NCBI GenBank assembly: GCA_910586445.1
Contig: CAJUHV010000010.1
Location: 13,179 to 77,178, forward strand
Direction of reading: 5' to 3'
DNA: 64,000 nt
Source: an uncultured Eubacterium sp.
GTDB taxonomy: Bacteria; Bacillota; Clostridia; Lachnospirales; Lachnospiraceae
Shown in pieces: positions 26,586-35,711 of the stretch. How positions within the stretch are numbered: the first letter of the stretch is position 1; each line of letters begins with the position of its first letter. The notes under the pieces were generated by a model that was given only the letters and a program-made list of their open reading frames with translations, did no database searches and was not told the origin of the DNA. A program made the translations under genes and the position numbers.

Positions 26586-26699
26586 ATGTCTGTATTTGTT
26601 ACATTTTTTACTATATCATATTTGTCTTAATTTGTGAAGTATCAACATAAATTTTTTTATATTGATATAATCAGACAATAAGAATGTATTGGAGGATCT

Positions 26700-27110
26700 A
26701 TGAAAAAACAATCACTCGGGTTAAAGCTCCTAGAATTAAGGCAGCTGCATAACTTAACGCAGAAACAGCTGTGCGAAGCACTGAATATCGGACGTTCCGC
26801 CTATTCTTATTTTGAGACAGGCAGCCGGATTCCTGATCTTGAAACGCTGCTTTTATTTGCACGGTACTATAAAGTGTCGTTAGATGAACTGGTCTCTTCT
26901 GACTGGGCACAAGAAACCGTCCCAGCTGAAGACAGCGAATATTCAAATACACAGATTGTCTATCATTTAAAGTCTAAACACATACCAGTCGAATTTATCC
27001 TAGAGCTGTCAAAAGCAGACTTTGATTTCTTAAAAGACTATAAACAATTAACCGATGACAACAAGGCAGAACTGCTGTATCTTATGAATTACAAGCTGAG
27101 AAAGCAGTAG
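26700..27110 (+). CDS. XRE-family helix-turn-helix regulator
   Basis: This 136-residue protein has an N-terminal HTH_3 domain. SLGLKLLELRQLHNLTQKQL is followed by NIGRSAYSYFETGSRIPD (recognition helix) and TLLLFARYYKVSLDEL. The remaining ~65 residues have no recognised domain. Strong ribosome binding site (TTGGAGG) 5 bp before ATG. It is divergent from the TnpB-like gene with palindromic DNA between, suggesting control of that pair or autorepression. It converges with the repeat-containing gene at 27180. Confidence 0.88.
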   Translation: MKKQSLGLKLLELRQLHNLTQKQLCEALNIGRSAYSYFETGSRIPDLETLLLFARYYKVSLDELVSSDWAQETVPAEDSEYSNTQIVYHLKSKHIPVEFILELSKADFDFLKDYKQLTDDNKAELLYLMNYKLRKQ

Positions 27111-27179
27111 CGGGATATTTCAATGATGCTGATACACTCTTTCCGACAGGTATTTAAAATAGTTTTTCAAAACAAACTT

Positions 27180-27641
27180 TCAAGACAGACTTTCAACAAA
27201 CAGTTTCATCATATATTTTACCCCGAGTTCAAACCCTTTCTTTTCCGCAATACCAGAGACTTCAAGCAGGCAGCGGTCAATCTCATCATAGCAGCTTCGC
27301 AGCAGCCGGTTTCTCTGATCCCTGCTCAGCGCATGATCTGCATTTTTATATAGATTTTTACTTGTACCATTATATAAATTTTTATTCAAGCCTTCATCTT
27401 TATTTAAACCTTCATCTTTATTTGAACCTTCATCTTTATTTGAACCTTCATCTTTATTTAAACCTTCATTTTTATTTAAACCTTCATTTTTATTTAAGCT
27501 GTCATTTAAGATTTTTTCCAATGTATCCTGCAGCCTTTCAAATATTATTTCGATTTCATCAGACAGGTCGCATTCTACCCTGACAAGATCTGGTATGTCA
27601 GCAGCTACTTTATCAAATATTTGTGATATTATCTTTTGCAT
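27180..27641 (-). CDS. Hypothetical protein with hexapeptide tandem repeats
   Basis: Start at ATG 27641 after AAAGGAA; a TTG 21 bp upstream is in frame but weaker. The ~153-residue protein has an acidic N-terminal part (QIFDKVAADIPDLVRVE) and then 6-7 copies of a LNK(D/N)EG hexapeptide. The repeats come from an 18-bp unit at 27385-27497. A basic C-terminal helix region follows (SRDQRNRLLRSCYDEIDRCL). No family recognised. It has no obvious operon partner. Confidence 0.6.
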   Translation of the reverse strand: MQKIISQIFDKVAADIPDLVRVECDLSDEIEIIFERLQDTLEKILNDSLNKNEGLNKNEGLNKDEGSNKDEGSNKDEGLNKDEGLNKNLYNGTSKNLYKNADHALSRDQRNRLLRSCYDEIDRCLLEVSGIAEKKGFELGVKYMMKLFVESLS

Positions 27642-27699
27642 GGCAATTTCCTTTCTTTTCAAACAATATAAGTTTTATATCAGTTCATCCATATGCGTT

Positions 27700-27822
27700 T
27701 CATTTGTCTTTCATGTACCATCCTGCCGATCTGCAGATGCCTTCCTTTATAGCGGATGCAGCCAGCCTCTGCGCTTGTTCTTCATCTGTCATTATATACA
27801 AATACATCCCATGAGTTATCAT
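27700..27822 (-). CDS. Possible small protein or gene remnant
   Basis: Forty residues beginning MITHGMYLYIMTDEEQAQRLA and ending SAGWYMKDK. The sequence is protein-like, but no clear ribosome binding site is seen and a repeat copy begins 27 bp upstream. It could be the 3' remnant of a gene cut by the repeat insertion. Low confidence. Confidence 0.25.
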   Translation of the reverse strand: MITHGMYLYIMTDEEQAQRLAASAIKEGICRSAGWYMKDK

Positions 27823-27848
27823 AAGATTACTTCTGCCTGCGATTGCTC

Positions 27849-28046
27849 TAGAGCGTGTTTGAAAAATGCTTTCTATGAGCCGTGCTTCACACTTGGCACC
27901 CATCGAGCATAATATGGAGAATTTATCCCAAATTTTGAGGCATCCCCACAGGGCTTGATATAGCGGGCTATGTTGATTAAATCGGGGATGAATGATCCGC
28001 AAAGCAGGAGTGCAGATCGCGGGAATGACTTTTCAAACGCGCTCTA
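27849..28046 (+). repeat. MITE-like element, 198-bp form (copy C)
   Basis: Starts TAGAGCGTGTTTGAAAAAT and ends TTTTCAAACGCGCTCTA. The interior has an additional ~34 bp relative to the 164-bp form (around CACAGGGCTTGATATAGCGG). It lies between the small frame at 27700 and the M56 terminator. Confidence 0.85.
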
Positions 28047-28051
28047 GACAC

Positions 28052-28091
28052 AAAAAAGCAGCAGCTCTGCCAATAGCAAAACTGCTGCTTT
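28052..28091 (-). terminator. Rho-independent terminator of M56 peptidase gene
   Basis: AAAGCAGCAG (28055-28064) pairs with CTGCTGCTTT (28082-28091). On the minus strand the stem is followed by a T run, so transcription of the 28148 gene should stop here. Confidence 0.75.
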
Positions 28092-28147
28092 CTTTATATT
28101 ATATTTGTATGGTATTCAGTGCTCAAAACACTTCACGGTCTGCTGTT

Positions 28148-30994
28148 TCAGCTTTTTCCTTTACGCACAATTATAATCTCGCCCTTTATATTCTTTAAAA
28201 TACCGTCCTCTGCATGAACAAAGAGGCTGTATTTTCCAGTGCCTGCCGGGTCTTTCCATTGAAAGGCATCGGATTTTACCTCCAGCTTTCCATCACTGCG
28301 CTTATTTGATATGGTGTGATAAACTGTTTTCGGATTCTGTTCTCCCGGCCTGGCGAAACCGACAGCCAGACACTTTCCTGACCCCGCCGAAACATCATAG
28401 CTGACACGGTCTCCCTTTTCCAAGCGGTAAGTCCCAAGCCAGATAAACCCGCCGCTTTTTATGCGGTCAATCTCTACGGGAATCTCAATCACCTGACCGT
28501 CATCCACTGCGTTCCCCTGCTTATCCTTTTCCTTCTTTTCTTCTTTTTCTGCCTTTTTTTCTTTTTCGTTCTTTTCTCCTTCTATTCCCATCTGCTGCAG
28601 CAGTTTTTCTTCTTCCGCACTGCTCATATAATCTACATTTTTAATCTCTGTATTGCTGCCGCATGTAATCCGTACATTGACCATTCCCTCTGGATTCATA
28701 TAAAAATTGTGGACTATTTTAATCTCTGCGCCGTCGTCTTTTGCCGGAGCCTCATATAACATTTTCACGAGATCTCCTTTATAATAATAGAATCCCCCTC
28801 TTTTTGTAATGCCAAATTTTTTGTATCTCTTCAGCCTCTGCTTTTCCATCTTGTTTTTTAATGCTTCTTGTTTTTCATCACGATCATCATCGTCCATTAC
28901 ATTATAAATCATTGACTGAAAAGCAAAATCGCCGTCCTTTAGTGCTCTTGACAGCCAGGCCTCCAGCTCTTTGTCCGTCATATAATTTGCCAGAATAGAA
29001 AAAAATGCAATTTCTCCATCTTTATATGCACGCTCTGCCAGCGAATCAAACATACTGCTGTCAGCATCCATGCTGTCAACCGCAGCCCCAAAAAACATAA
29101 TGTTATCGTCAGAATAACATTGATCCAGCCAGGACTGCTGCTCTTTTTTATCCAGCTGCGGAAATGCAGCCTTAAACAGCGGAATACTGCCCGCCTCATA
29201 GCACTGTCTGATAAAATCAGAGGATACCGTTTTCTTTTTCAGAGACTGCTTCTGCGTCCCGATGCCGGATTCTTCCAGTAGTTCTTTATTGTTTTTTGAC
29301 TGATTCGAAGTTTTTGCCTGCTCATTGCCGGATTCCGGCTGTGGTTCCTGATTATTTTTGGATTGAGTCAAATCCTTTTCCTGCCCATTGCTGGATTTTA
29401 TCTGTAGTTCCTGATTATTATTTGACCTGCTTAATAATATGTCTTTTGATTTTTGCTGTGTCACAGGTTTCGTATAAGCTCCTGCCGAGACTGCCCCTGT
29501 CATCAGTACAGATGTAAGCAGAACAGACAGCGTAGTAACAAGTTTTGATTTTTTTCTAAAATTCATAATTGCTTTTAACCTCTCTTTCAGTAATAGTGCG
29601 CTTTCACACAGCGTTATGGATGCAATCGCATTTTTACAGTTCGAACCTGCGGAGTGGAGCAGCGTATCCCCATACTGCCGCCGTTCCCACAGATCCAATG
29701 TCTGAATCACCGCCTCATCACAGGACAATTCACAGTCACGGCTTAATTCTCTGCCCATCAGCCATACAAGCGGATTAAACCAGTGAATGCAGATCACGCA
29801 CTGTACCAGCCATTTATAAAATGCGTCCCGCCGCTTATAGTGCGTCAGCTCATGACGGATAATATACAAAAAATCCACTTCCGGCACATCCGTATCAGGA
29901 AGTACGATGCAGGGCTTAAAAAATCCGATCAGCATAGGCGTCGAAACCAGCCGGCTTTCATACAGTTCTACAGGCCGCTTTACGCCTGCCCGCTCCCCAA
30001 TTACCGCCAGATCATCCAGCAGTCTGACATCAGAAACTGCCCTCCATCCTGTTTTGACAAAATTTACAAAACTCTGGTAAGCTGTCACCCGACGAATCAG
30101 CAATACCAGTGCCGCGCTGAACCATGCCATCCATAGATTCGAAACCAATGCCTTAAAAATATCATGTAAAGCATTTTCATTGTGCATGCTATTCTGATCC
30201 GGTTTTGACTCTGCTGTATTTATCAGATCTGCTGTATATGCAATATCTGCTGTATCCGGTTTTTCTCCTGTTAGTTCTGCCATACTTGGTTTTATACCTG
30301 CTATCGATTCTGCATCTGGGTTTTCTCCTGCTAGATCTGCTGTATTCGGGTTTTCATCTGCTATCGATTCTGCATTTGGGTTTTCGCCTGTTATCGCTTC
30401 TGTATTCGGGTTTTCGCCTCGATATGTCTTAGCATTCAATTCTTCCTGTGGTTTTATATTCAATCCGAAGACTTCATCATCCTGACTCTCTTTATTTAAG
30501 CCGGGTGATTTATCTGGCTGCAGTTTTGCATTTAAGCCGGGTGCCGCGTTTTGTCCTCCTGCTGCATTTATCCCTGCCACTGAGTTTTGTCCGCCTGCTT
30601 TCTTTGTTCCCGACTCTTCACTTTGTCTTCCTGTCGTATTTTCTTTTGCGCTTTTAGTTGTTTTATCTGCTGCTGTCGTGCCTGCCACTGCGCTTTCTCC
30701 GCCCGCTGCTGTCATACCATATCTTTCACTCTGCCCTAAAGCTGCGGCATAATCCTTCTCGTCTAGGGCCGGCCCTGTCTGCGCCTGCTGTTCCATCTGC
30801 CCAAAGATCATTCCCATAAGGCTTTTCGAAGGTGCAAACGGCAGCAGCAGCCGTGCAATAACAATCAGCCAGAGGTAGTACTGCCACTGCCTGCTCATTA
30901 CATTTTTCCACAAGAACCGGCAGAAAAATATGGCAGTGATCAATAATGATCCTGAAAAAGAAAGTGACAAAACTACTTTCAATATATCATTCAA
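28148..30994 (-). CDS. M56 (BlaR1-like) peptidase with repeat-rich loop and helical-repeat sensor
   Basis: I favour the TTG at 30994, which overlaps the BlaI stop as TTGA and has AAGGAGG before it; an ATG at 31018 is also open. Three N-terminal transmembrane segments are followed by a very long low-complexity loop with GENPN(T/A)E-type repeats (DNA 30200-30560). The M56 metalloprotease domain comes next (HELTH, H381/E382/H385). After another transmembrane helix there is a QSKNNQE repeat stretch (29270-29420). Three or four ~30-residue helical repeats follow (YKDGEIAFFS, LKDGDFAFQS). There is no recognisable penicillin-binding sensor, so the ligand is unknown. It probably inactivates the adjacent BlaI repressor by proteolysis. 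Confidence 0.8.
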   Translation of the reverse strand: MNDILKVVLSLSFSGSLLITAIFFCRFLWKNVMSRQWQYYLWLIVIARLLLPFAPSKSLMGMIFGQMEQQAQTGPALDEKDYAAALGQSERYGMTAAGGESAVAGTTAADKTTKSAKENTTGRQSEESGTKKAGGQNSVAGINAAGGQNAAPGLNAKLQPDKSPGLNKESQDDEVFGLNIKPQEELNAKTYRGENPNTEAITGENPNAESIADENPNTADLAGENPDAESIAGIKPSMAELTGEKPDTADIAYTADLINTAESKPDQNSMHNENALHDIFKALVSNLWMAWFSAALVLLIRRVTAYQSFVNFVKTGWRAVSDVRLLDDLAVIGERAGVKRPVELYESRLVSTPMLIGFFKPCIVLPDTDVPEVDFLYIIRHELTHYKRRDAFYKWLVQCVICIHWFNPLVWLMGRELSRDCELSCDEAVIQTLDLWERRQYGDTLLHSAGSNCKNAIASITLCESALLLKERLKAIMNFRKKSKLVTTLSVLLTSVLMTGAVSAGAYTKPVTQQKSKDILLSRSNNNQELQIKSSNGQEKDLTQSKNNQEPQPESGNEQAKTSNQSKNNKELLEESGIGTQKQSLKKKTVSSDFIRQCYEAGSIPLFKAAFPQLDKKEQQSWLDQCYSDDNIMFFGAAVDSMDADSSMFDSLAERAYKDGEIAFFSILANYMTDKELEAWLSRALKDGDFAFQSMIYNVMDDDDRDEKQEALKNKMEKQRLKRYKKFGITKRGGFYYYKGDLVKMLYEAPAKDDGAEIKIVHNFYMNPEGMVNVRITCGSNTEIKNVDYMSSAEEEKLLQQMGIEGEKNEKEKKAEKEEKKEKDKQGNAVDDGQVIEIPVEIDRIKSGGFIWLGTYRLEKGDRVSYDVSAGSGKCLAVGFARPGEQNPKTVYHTISNKRSDGKLEVKSDAFQWKDPAGTGKYSLFVHAEDGILKNIKGEIIIVRKGKS

Positions 30995-31371
30995 CCGCTG
31001 CCCTCCTCCTTTTCCCAAAATTGTTTTAATTCCTCATACTCCTCAACGGAGATCATATCCCCTTGGATCAATGTAGATACAAGTCCTTTTGCACTTCCAT
31101 CATACAGTTTATTGAGCAGCGTCCGCGCCTGCGCCTTTTGATAGTCTTGTTCGGATACCACAGCGATGTATTCATTTTTACGCCCGATTTTGCGTATCTT
31201 TACCATTTCTTTATCAGCCAGACGCGACAGCAGCGTAATCACTGTATTTTTCTGCCATGCACATCCTGCTTTTGACAGCTCTGCCATAATATGCGCATAA
31301 AATGCAGTGCCTCCATTCGCCCAGATAATTTTCAAAAGATTCAGCTCAGAATCAGAAACCTGAACATCCAT
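30991..31371 (-). CDS. BlaI/MecI-family transcriptional repressor
   Basis: The 126-residue winged-helix repressor starts VSDSELNLLKIIWANGG. WQKNTVITLLSRLADKEMV is the recognition helix region and KIGRKNEYIAVV the wing. The C-terminal helices (LLNKLYDGSAKGLV) form the dimerisation and proteolysis-sensitive part. Strong ribosome binding site GAGGAGG. It is translationally coupled to the downstream M56 peptidase, the standard BlaI-BlaR1 arrangement. It probably autoregulates through the dyads in its promoter. Confidence 0.9.
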   Translation of the reverse strand: MDVQVSDSELNLLKIIWANGGTAFYAHIMAELSKAGCAWQKNTVITLLSRLADKEMVKIRKIGRKNEYIAVVSEQDYQKAQARTLLNKLYDGSAKGLVSTLIQGDMISVEEYEELKQFWEKEEGSG

Positions 31372-31394
31372 ACACTATTCCTCCTCTCTTTGAC

Positions 31395-31444
31395 TACGAT
31401 ATGTAGGCTAGATTTAGCATAACACTATGTAGGCATAAAGTCAA
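31395..31444 (-). promoter_or_regulatory. Promoter and putative operator of blaI-M56 operon
   Basis: On the minus strand, TTGACT (31439-31444), a 17-bp spacer and TATGCT (31416-31421) make a good sigma-A promoter. GCCTACATA occurs twice as direct repeats, once in the spacer and once just downstream near 31400. The downstream copy is part of CTACATATCGTAG. These are candidate BlaI sites. The sites are visible; BlaI binding is inferred. Confidence 0.65.
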
Positions 31445-31461
31445 TGCAAAAATACAGATTT

Positions 31462-32079
31462 TTATTCCTTCAGCCCATTCTGCCCTGCTTTCATGCTTTC
31501 TGCCTTTCTATAAAATAATGTCGGTGCCATGCCGCACTGGCGTGCAGCCTCCCTGCCGGATATTTCCAATGATTCCCACCGGATATAAGCATTCCAGAAG
31601 CTGTCCGGCAGCGGTTTTTCGAGCCTGCCTAACTGAAATCCGTGCTGCTTTGCGGCATCCATTCCTTCTTTCTGCCTCTGCCTGATATTTTTACGCTCGT
31701 TTTCTGCTACAAAAGACAGCACCCGCAGCACAATATCACTTAAAAATGTACCCATCAGGCCTTTGCCGTGCCTGGCATCCAAAAGCGGCATATCAAGCAC
31801 TACAATATCCACTTTCTTTTCCTTTGTCAGCATCCTCCACTGCTCTAAAATTTCCTCATAATTTCTTCCCAGACGGTCAATATTCTTGACATAAAGCAGA
31901 TCATCCTCCTTTAATTTCCCCAAAAGACGCTTATACATTGGACGTTTGAAATCTTTGCCGGATATTTTATCCATATAAATATTCCTTTCTGGCACATCCG
32001 CCTCACCAAGTACAATCATCTGCCGATCCTTGTTCTGCTCTCTCGTGCTGATCCGCACGTATCCATACCTATTTCCCAT
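31462..32079 (-). CDS. Serine recombinase of resolvase/invertase family
   Basis: 205 residues. YGYVRISTREQNKDRQ contains the nucleophile serine (S11). KNIDRLGRNYEEILEQW, LDMPLLDA and GTFLSDIVLRVLSFVAENER are resolvase blocks. A short DNA-binding C-terminus follows (ISGREAARQCGMAPTLFYRK). Starts after AAAGGAGG. No transposase or large recombinase partner is adjacent. Dyads at 32111-32172 upstream could be a recombination (res-like) site. It may be an orphan resolvase or the relic of a mobile element. Confidence 0.88.
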   Translation of the reverse strand: MGNRYGYVRISTREQNKDRQMIVLGEADVPERNIYMDKISGKDFKRPMYKRLLGKLKEDDLLYVKNIDRLGRNYEEILEQWRMLTKEKKVDIVVLDMPLLDARHGKGLMGTFLSDIVLRVLSFVAENERKNIRQRQKEGMDAAKQHGFQLGRLEKPLPDSFWNAYIRWESLEISGREAARQCGMAPTLFYRKAESMKAGQNGLKE

Positions 32080-32110
32080 GTTTTCCTCCTTTGTGTAATT
32101 ATGTAAAAAA

Positions 32111-32172
32111 GGCGGGCTGATACTTGTGCGTTACAGCTCGCCTCCTAATTTGGATAACAGATTTATTTTACC
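32111..32172. other. Two inverted repeats upstream of resolvase
   Basis: GGCGGGCTG pairs with CAGCTCGCC around 32111-32142 with one wobble. TTGGATAA pairs with TTATCC-GAA around 32150-32175. They could be resolvase-binding or transcription-attenuating structures. No function shown. Confidence 0.3.
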
Positions 32173-32237
32173 TTATCCGAAGGCACTCATGAACCTGCTT
32201 TACACCTTATATAAATTCCGCTATAATAATTACAGCC

Positions 32238-32280
32238 AGAGCGTGTTTAAAAAATGCTTTCTTTTAGTTAAACACGCTTA
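32238..32280. repeat. Solo hairpin of repeat-family termini
   Basis: AGCGTGTTTAA and TTAAACACGCT pair perfectly around a short loop. The two arms match the ends of the MITE-like family with almost no interior, so this is a deletion derivative. It lies just upstream of the GH31 gene. Confidence 0.6.
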
Positions 32281-32336
32281 GCAGCAGGCTGTTTTGGCCC
32301 GCTGCCTCACAAAAACAAATGAAGGAGGTAATACCA

Positions 32337-34451
32337 TTGATCAGCAGATATGTATACGGACAGCCGTTGGAAACGGGCGCTGTTGTCATGACAATTCCAA
32401 AAAGCTCACAGGAAATTTCTATCTTGCATATGCAGCGGCAAAAAGAATTTCTCACTCTGTCCTGCCAGATGGACGATGAAGACATCGTTTACGGTCTCGG
32501 AGAGCAGGTTCGCGGCATTAACAAACGCGGTTTTACCTATATCAGCTACGCCACAGATGATCCGAACCATACCGAAAACAAGCATTCTTTATATGCAGGG
32601 CACAATTTTCTGATTTTAAGCAGAAAAAAACAGCCGTCTTTCGGCATTTTTATAGACTATCCCGGAAAAGTAATTTTCAATGTCGGGGAAACTAAACGTA
32701 ACGAACTGCATATATCCGCCGGATCAGACTGCACGGTCTATATTATAGAGGGGGAATGCCTGACAGATATTGCCAGACAATTCCGTGAGCTGACCGGGCG
32801 CAGCTATATTGCACCGAAATGGGCATTCGGCTATCAGCAGTCCCGCTGGGGTTATCAGTGCGAGGACGATATACGCAGAGTTGTAGACGGATATCACAGC
32901 CGCAAGATTCCTCTGGATGCCGTGTATCTCGATATTGATTATATGGACCACTTTAAAGATTTTACCATAGACAACGATCGTTTTCCTGATTTTTCAGGCT
33001 TTACAGACAGCATGAAAAATCAGGGCGTACACCTTGTACCGATCATCGATGCTGGTGTTAAGATCGAAAAAGATTATCCCGTCTACGAAGAAGGTGTTCA
33101 AAACAACTATTTCTGCAAAGACGAAGACGGCCGGGACTTTGTCGGCGCTGTATGGCCGGGTAAATCCCATTTCCCTGATTTTTTTAATTCCCGCGCAAGA
33201 GCATGGTTTGGACATAAATATAAATGGCTGATGGACCAGGGCATTGAAGGCTTTTGGAATGATATGAATGAACCGGCCTTATTTTACTCAGAAAAACGTC
33301 TGGAACGTATCATGGACGAAATTTTAACAATGAAAAATGAAAATTTAGACCTTCACTCATTTTACCAGCTGACAGGAAAAATAGACAGCCTTTCAAACAA
33401 TCCTGATGATCATAAAAGCTTTTACCATGATTTTGACGGAATAAAGGTACGCCATGACAAGGTACACAACCTATATGGATTTTATATGACAAAAGCGGCT
33501 TCTGAGGCATTTGATCAGATTGCACCTGATAAAAGAACGCTTTTATTTTCCCGTTCGTCTTACATCGGCATGCACCGGTACGGCGGTATCTGGACAGGCG
33601 ATAATGCCTCTTGGTGGAGCCATCTGCTGCTGAGCATCCAGCAGATGCCGGCATTAAACTTGTGCGGCATTTTATATACTGGCTCCGACATCGGCGGATT
33701 CGGCTGTGATGCCACGCCAGACCTTATGCTGCGCTGGCTGGAATTCGGCATTTTTACACCGCTTATGCGCAATCATGCCGCTCTCGGCACAAGAGAGCAG
33801 GAAGTATATCAGTTTGAGCAGCTCGAAGATTACCGCAATATTATCCGTATCCGCTATGGACTGCTGCCATATATTTATAGTGAATATATGAAATCAGCTT
33901 TAAATAATGAGATGTATTTCCGGCCTCTGGCGTTCGATTTTCCACAAGATTCTCACGCTGCCAGAGTGGAGGATCAGCTGATGGTCGGAGAAAGCATAAT
34001 GATTGCACCAATATATACCCAGAATGCCACAGGGCGCTATGTGTACCTGCCGGAGGACATGCTGATGGTACGCATGAAATCACTCGAAGATAAGATATAC
34101 AGGGTAATGCAGACCGGACATCATTATATCGATGCTGCGCTGAATGAAGTTGTCTTTTTCGTAAGGAAAAACCACATGCTGCCACTTGCTGTATTAAATG
34201 ATGACATCCGTTCTACAGCCGACCTGCAGCTGCTGCACAATGTAATCTCACAAAGGAAGGATGCGCAGGAGATCACCGCAGAAGATGTAATGCATACCGC
34301 TGCCTCAATATATGAATGGATCGGATATGCACAGGACTACGCAGAATATACACTCTATGATGATGACGGGATATCCAAAAATTATACTCCACAGCAAAAA
34401 TGGATCAAAGTCGTAAAATCGAAAGAATCCTTAAATGTTTGCATTTCTTAA
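32337..34451 (+). CDS. GH31 family alpha-glucosidase-type glycosidase
   Basis: I prefer TTG 32337 because AAGGAGG lies 8 bases before it; an ATG 18 bp upstream would overlap that ribosome binding site. The 704-residue protein has the GH31 catalytic core. FGYQQSRWGYQCEDDI leads into YLDIDYMDHF, the nucleophile is in GFWNDMNEP (D309) and the acid/base in WTGDNASWW (D422). No signal peptide is visible, so it is cytoplasmic. It would hydrolyse alpha-glucosides or related sugars. It stands alone between the resolvase and the Rpn-like gene. Confidence 0.9.
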   Translation: MISRYVYGQPLETGAVVMTIPKSSQEISILHMQRQKEFLTLSCQMDDEDIVYGLGEQVRGINKRGFTYISYATDDPNHTENKHSLYAGHNFLILSRKKQPSFGIFIDYPGKVIFNVGETKRNELHISAGSDCTVYIIEGECLTDIARQFRELTGRSYIAPKWAFGYQQSRWGYQCEDDIRRVVDGYHSRKIPLDAVYLDIDYMDHFKDFTIDNDRFPDFSGFTDSMKNQGVHLVPIIDAGVKIEKDYPVYEEGVQNNYFCKDEDGRDFVGAVWPGKSHFPDFFNSRARAWFGHKYKWLMDQGIEGFWNDMNEPALFYSEKRLERIMDEILTMKNENLDLHSFYQLTGKIDSLSNNPDDHKSFYHDFDGIKVRHDKVHNLYGFYMTKAASEAFDQIAPDKRTLLFSRSSYIGMHRYGGIWTGDNASWWSHLLLSIQQMPALNLCGILYTGSDIGGFGCDATPDLMLRWLEFGIFTPLMRNHAALGTREQEVYQFEQLEDYRNIIRIRYGLLPYIYSEYMKSALNNEMYFRPLAFDFPQDSHAARVEDQLMVGESIMIAPIYTQNATGRYVYLPEDMLMVRMKSLEDKIYRVMQTGHHYIDAALNEVVFFVRKNHMLPLAVLNDDIRSTADLQLLHNVISQRKDAQEITAEDVMHTAASIYEWIGYAQDYAEYTLYDDDGISKNYTPQQKWIKVVKSKESLNVCIS

Positions 34452-34464
34452 TTTATGATATAAC

Positions 34465-34499
34465 ATCCTGCCAAGGCATCTTTTTATCCCTGGCAGGAT
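34465..34499. terminator. Inverted repeat between convergent genes
   Basis: ATCCTGCCA (34465-34473) pairs with TGGCAGGAT (34491-34499), but neither strand has a clean T run after it. It is only a possible transcription stop shared by the GH31 gene and the Rpn-like gene. Confidence 0.35.
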
Positions 34500-34554
34500 A
34501 AAAGATTTGTAATTAAAGAATGTCAGACTGACTATATGCAAAATGGAAACCGTC

Positions 34555-35505
34555 TCATTCCTCATCGTTAGAATAAAACAAATATTGATCCGCCTTCTCG
34601 GCTGACAGGCTGTATTTTTTCATAATCATAACTTTTATATTCTCATCCATACACCCAATATCCCGCAGCATATCTATACTTCCTCTTATTCCCTGTTCGA
34701 TCCCTCGTTCGATTCCCTGTTCGATCCCCTGTTCGATCCCTCGTTCGATTCCCTGTTCGATTCCTCTATTTAACGCCTCTTGTTCCAATTTATATATCTT
34801 CGGTGCTATAATCGGCTTTACAAGCTCCAAAAATTCTTCACTCATATGATCATCTCCCATAAATTCTGCCATTATTTTCATATTTGCACGAAAAGCGACT
34901 TCCAAAACTGCTTCTGCATACTCCCGGTCCATCTTTTTATGCAGGCGCTTCGTCCTGCTTAATAAATTCTGCATATCCTGTTTTTCCAACTTTCCAGACA
35001 ATGCGCGAAGCCATACATGCAGTTTGGGATCTAACTCCTTCGTTACTATAATCTGTGCCAGAAACGGCATCTTTCCAACTATGTAATAGATTCCGCTGTA
35101 AGGATTTGATAACTGATATCCATGTTTTTCAAAATATCGAAACAATCCTGCCGGCCTTGCGTCACGGATAAGTGTCAGCGTTATGTCCTCTTCCTTAATA
35201 GCATTTACAGTCTTTCCATAAGATTTATACAGACACGCATAACCTTCCACCTTAAAAAATACGTCTATATTCAGATGATCCTGCGGGTCTTTATATTCCA
35301 AAATGTTATGCCCCCGAAAGAGCCGTCCAATCTCATTGTCTACCAAAGAACCGGAAAACTTTTTTGTAATAAGCAGATCAATCTCCAACGGTCTTACATT
35401 CAAGTTATGCTCTCTGTGAAAGCTCAGGCTGTCGCGGTTTTCAGACAGCTCCAGATTTAAAGCTGCAACAAATGCCGGGTGCCACTGTATCTGGGTATTT
35501 TCCAT
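34555..35505 (-). CDS. Rpn/PD-(D/E)XK family transposase-related protein
   Basis: 316 residues. EIDLLITKKF and, 20 residues on, HNILEYKDPQDHL give the catalytic E..D..E-x-K-type pattern of the recombination-promoting nuclease family. The C-terminus has (GIEQGIER) repeats from 12-bp units at 34690-34765, a common feature of this family, then a degenerate end. Start after AAGGAGG. Such genes are abundant in clostridial genomes. The nuclease is probably host-encoded or mobile-element linked; its role is unknown. Confidence 0.75.
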   Translation of the reverse strand: MENTQIQWHPAFVAALNLELSENRDSLSFHREHNLNVRPLEIDLLITKKFSGSLVDNEIGRLFRGHNILEYKDPQDHLNIDVFFKVEGYACLYKSYGKTVNAIKEEDITLTLIRDARPAGLFRYFEKHGYQLSNPYSGIYYIVGKMPFLAQIIVTKELDPKLHVWLRALSGKLEKQDMQNLLSRTKRLHKKMDREYAEAVLEVAFRANMKIMAEFMGDDHMSEEFLELVKPIIAPKIYKLEQEALNRGIEQGIERGIEQGIEQGIERGIEQGIRGSIDMLRDIGCMDENIKVMIMKKYSLSAEKADQYLFYSNDEE

Positions 35506-35711
35506 TTATCTGCCTCCTTTTTGACAGCATAGCATAATTCAACAACAAATGAAAGCCTTCTGTCACATATTTGTGAAATATGCACAATCCTTAGGCATTT
35601 TCTCTGCATGTACATTGTCAAGCGGCATATTTTCTATAAAGCAGCATATTTTTTATCAAACAGTCTTTCATCTTTGTTTCAATTTTGGATTGCTTATTAA
35701 GATAACGGTTC

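Noticed and set aside
27385..27497. Regularly spaced repeats that could suggest a CRISPR array
   Set aside because: The units are contiguous, 18 bp, with no spacers, and translate in frame as LNK(D/N)EG inside a protein.
28148..31371. Beta-lactam sensing BlaR1-BlaI operon
   Set aside because: The M56 protein has no recognisable penicillin-binding sensor and no beta-lactamase gene is adjacent, so only the proteolytic signalling architecture is supported.
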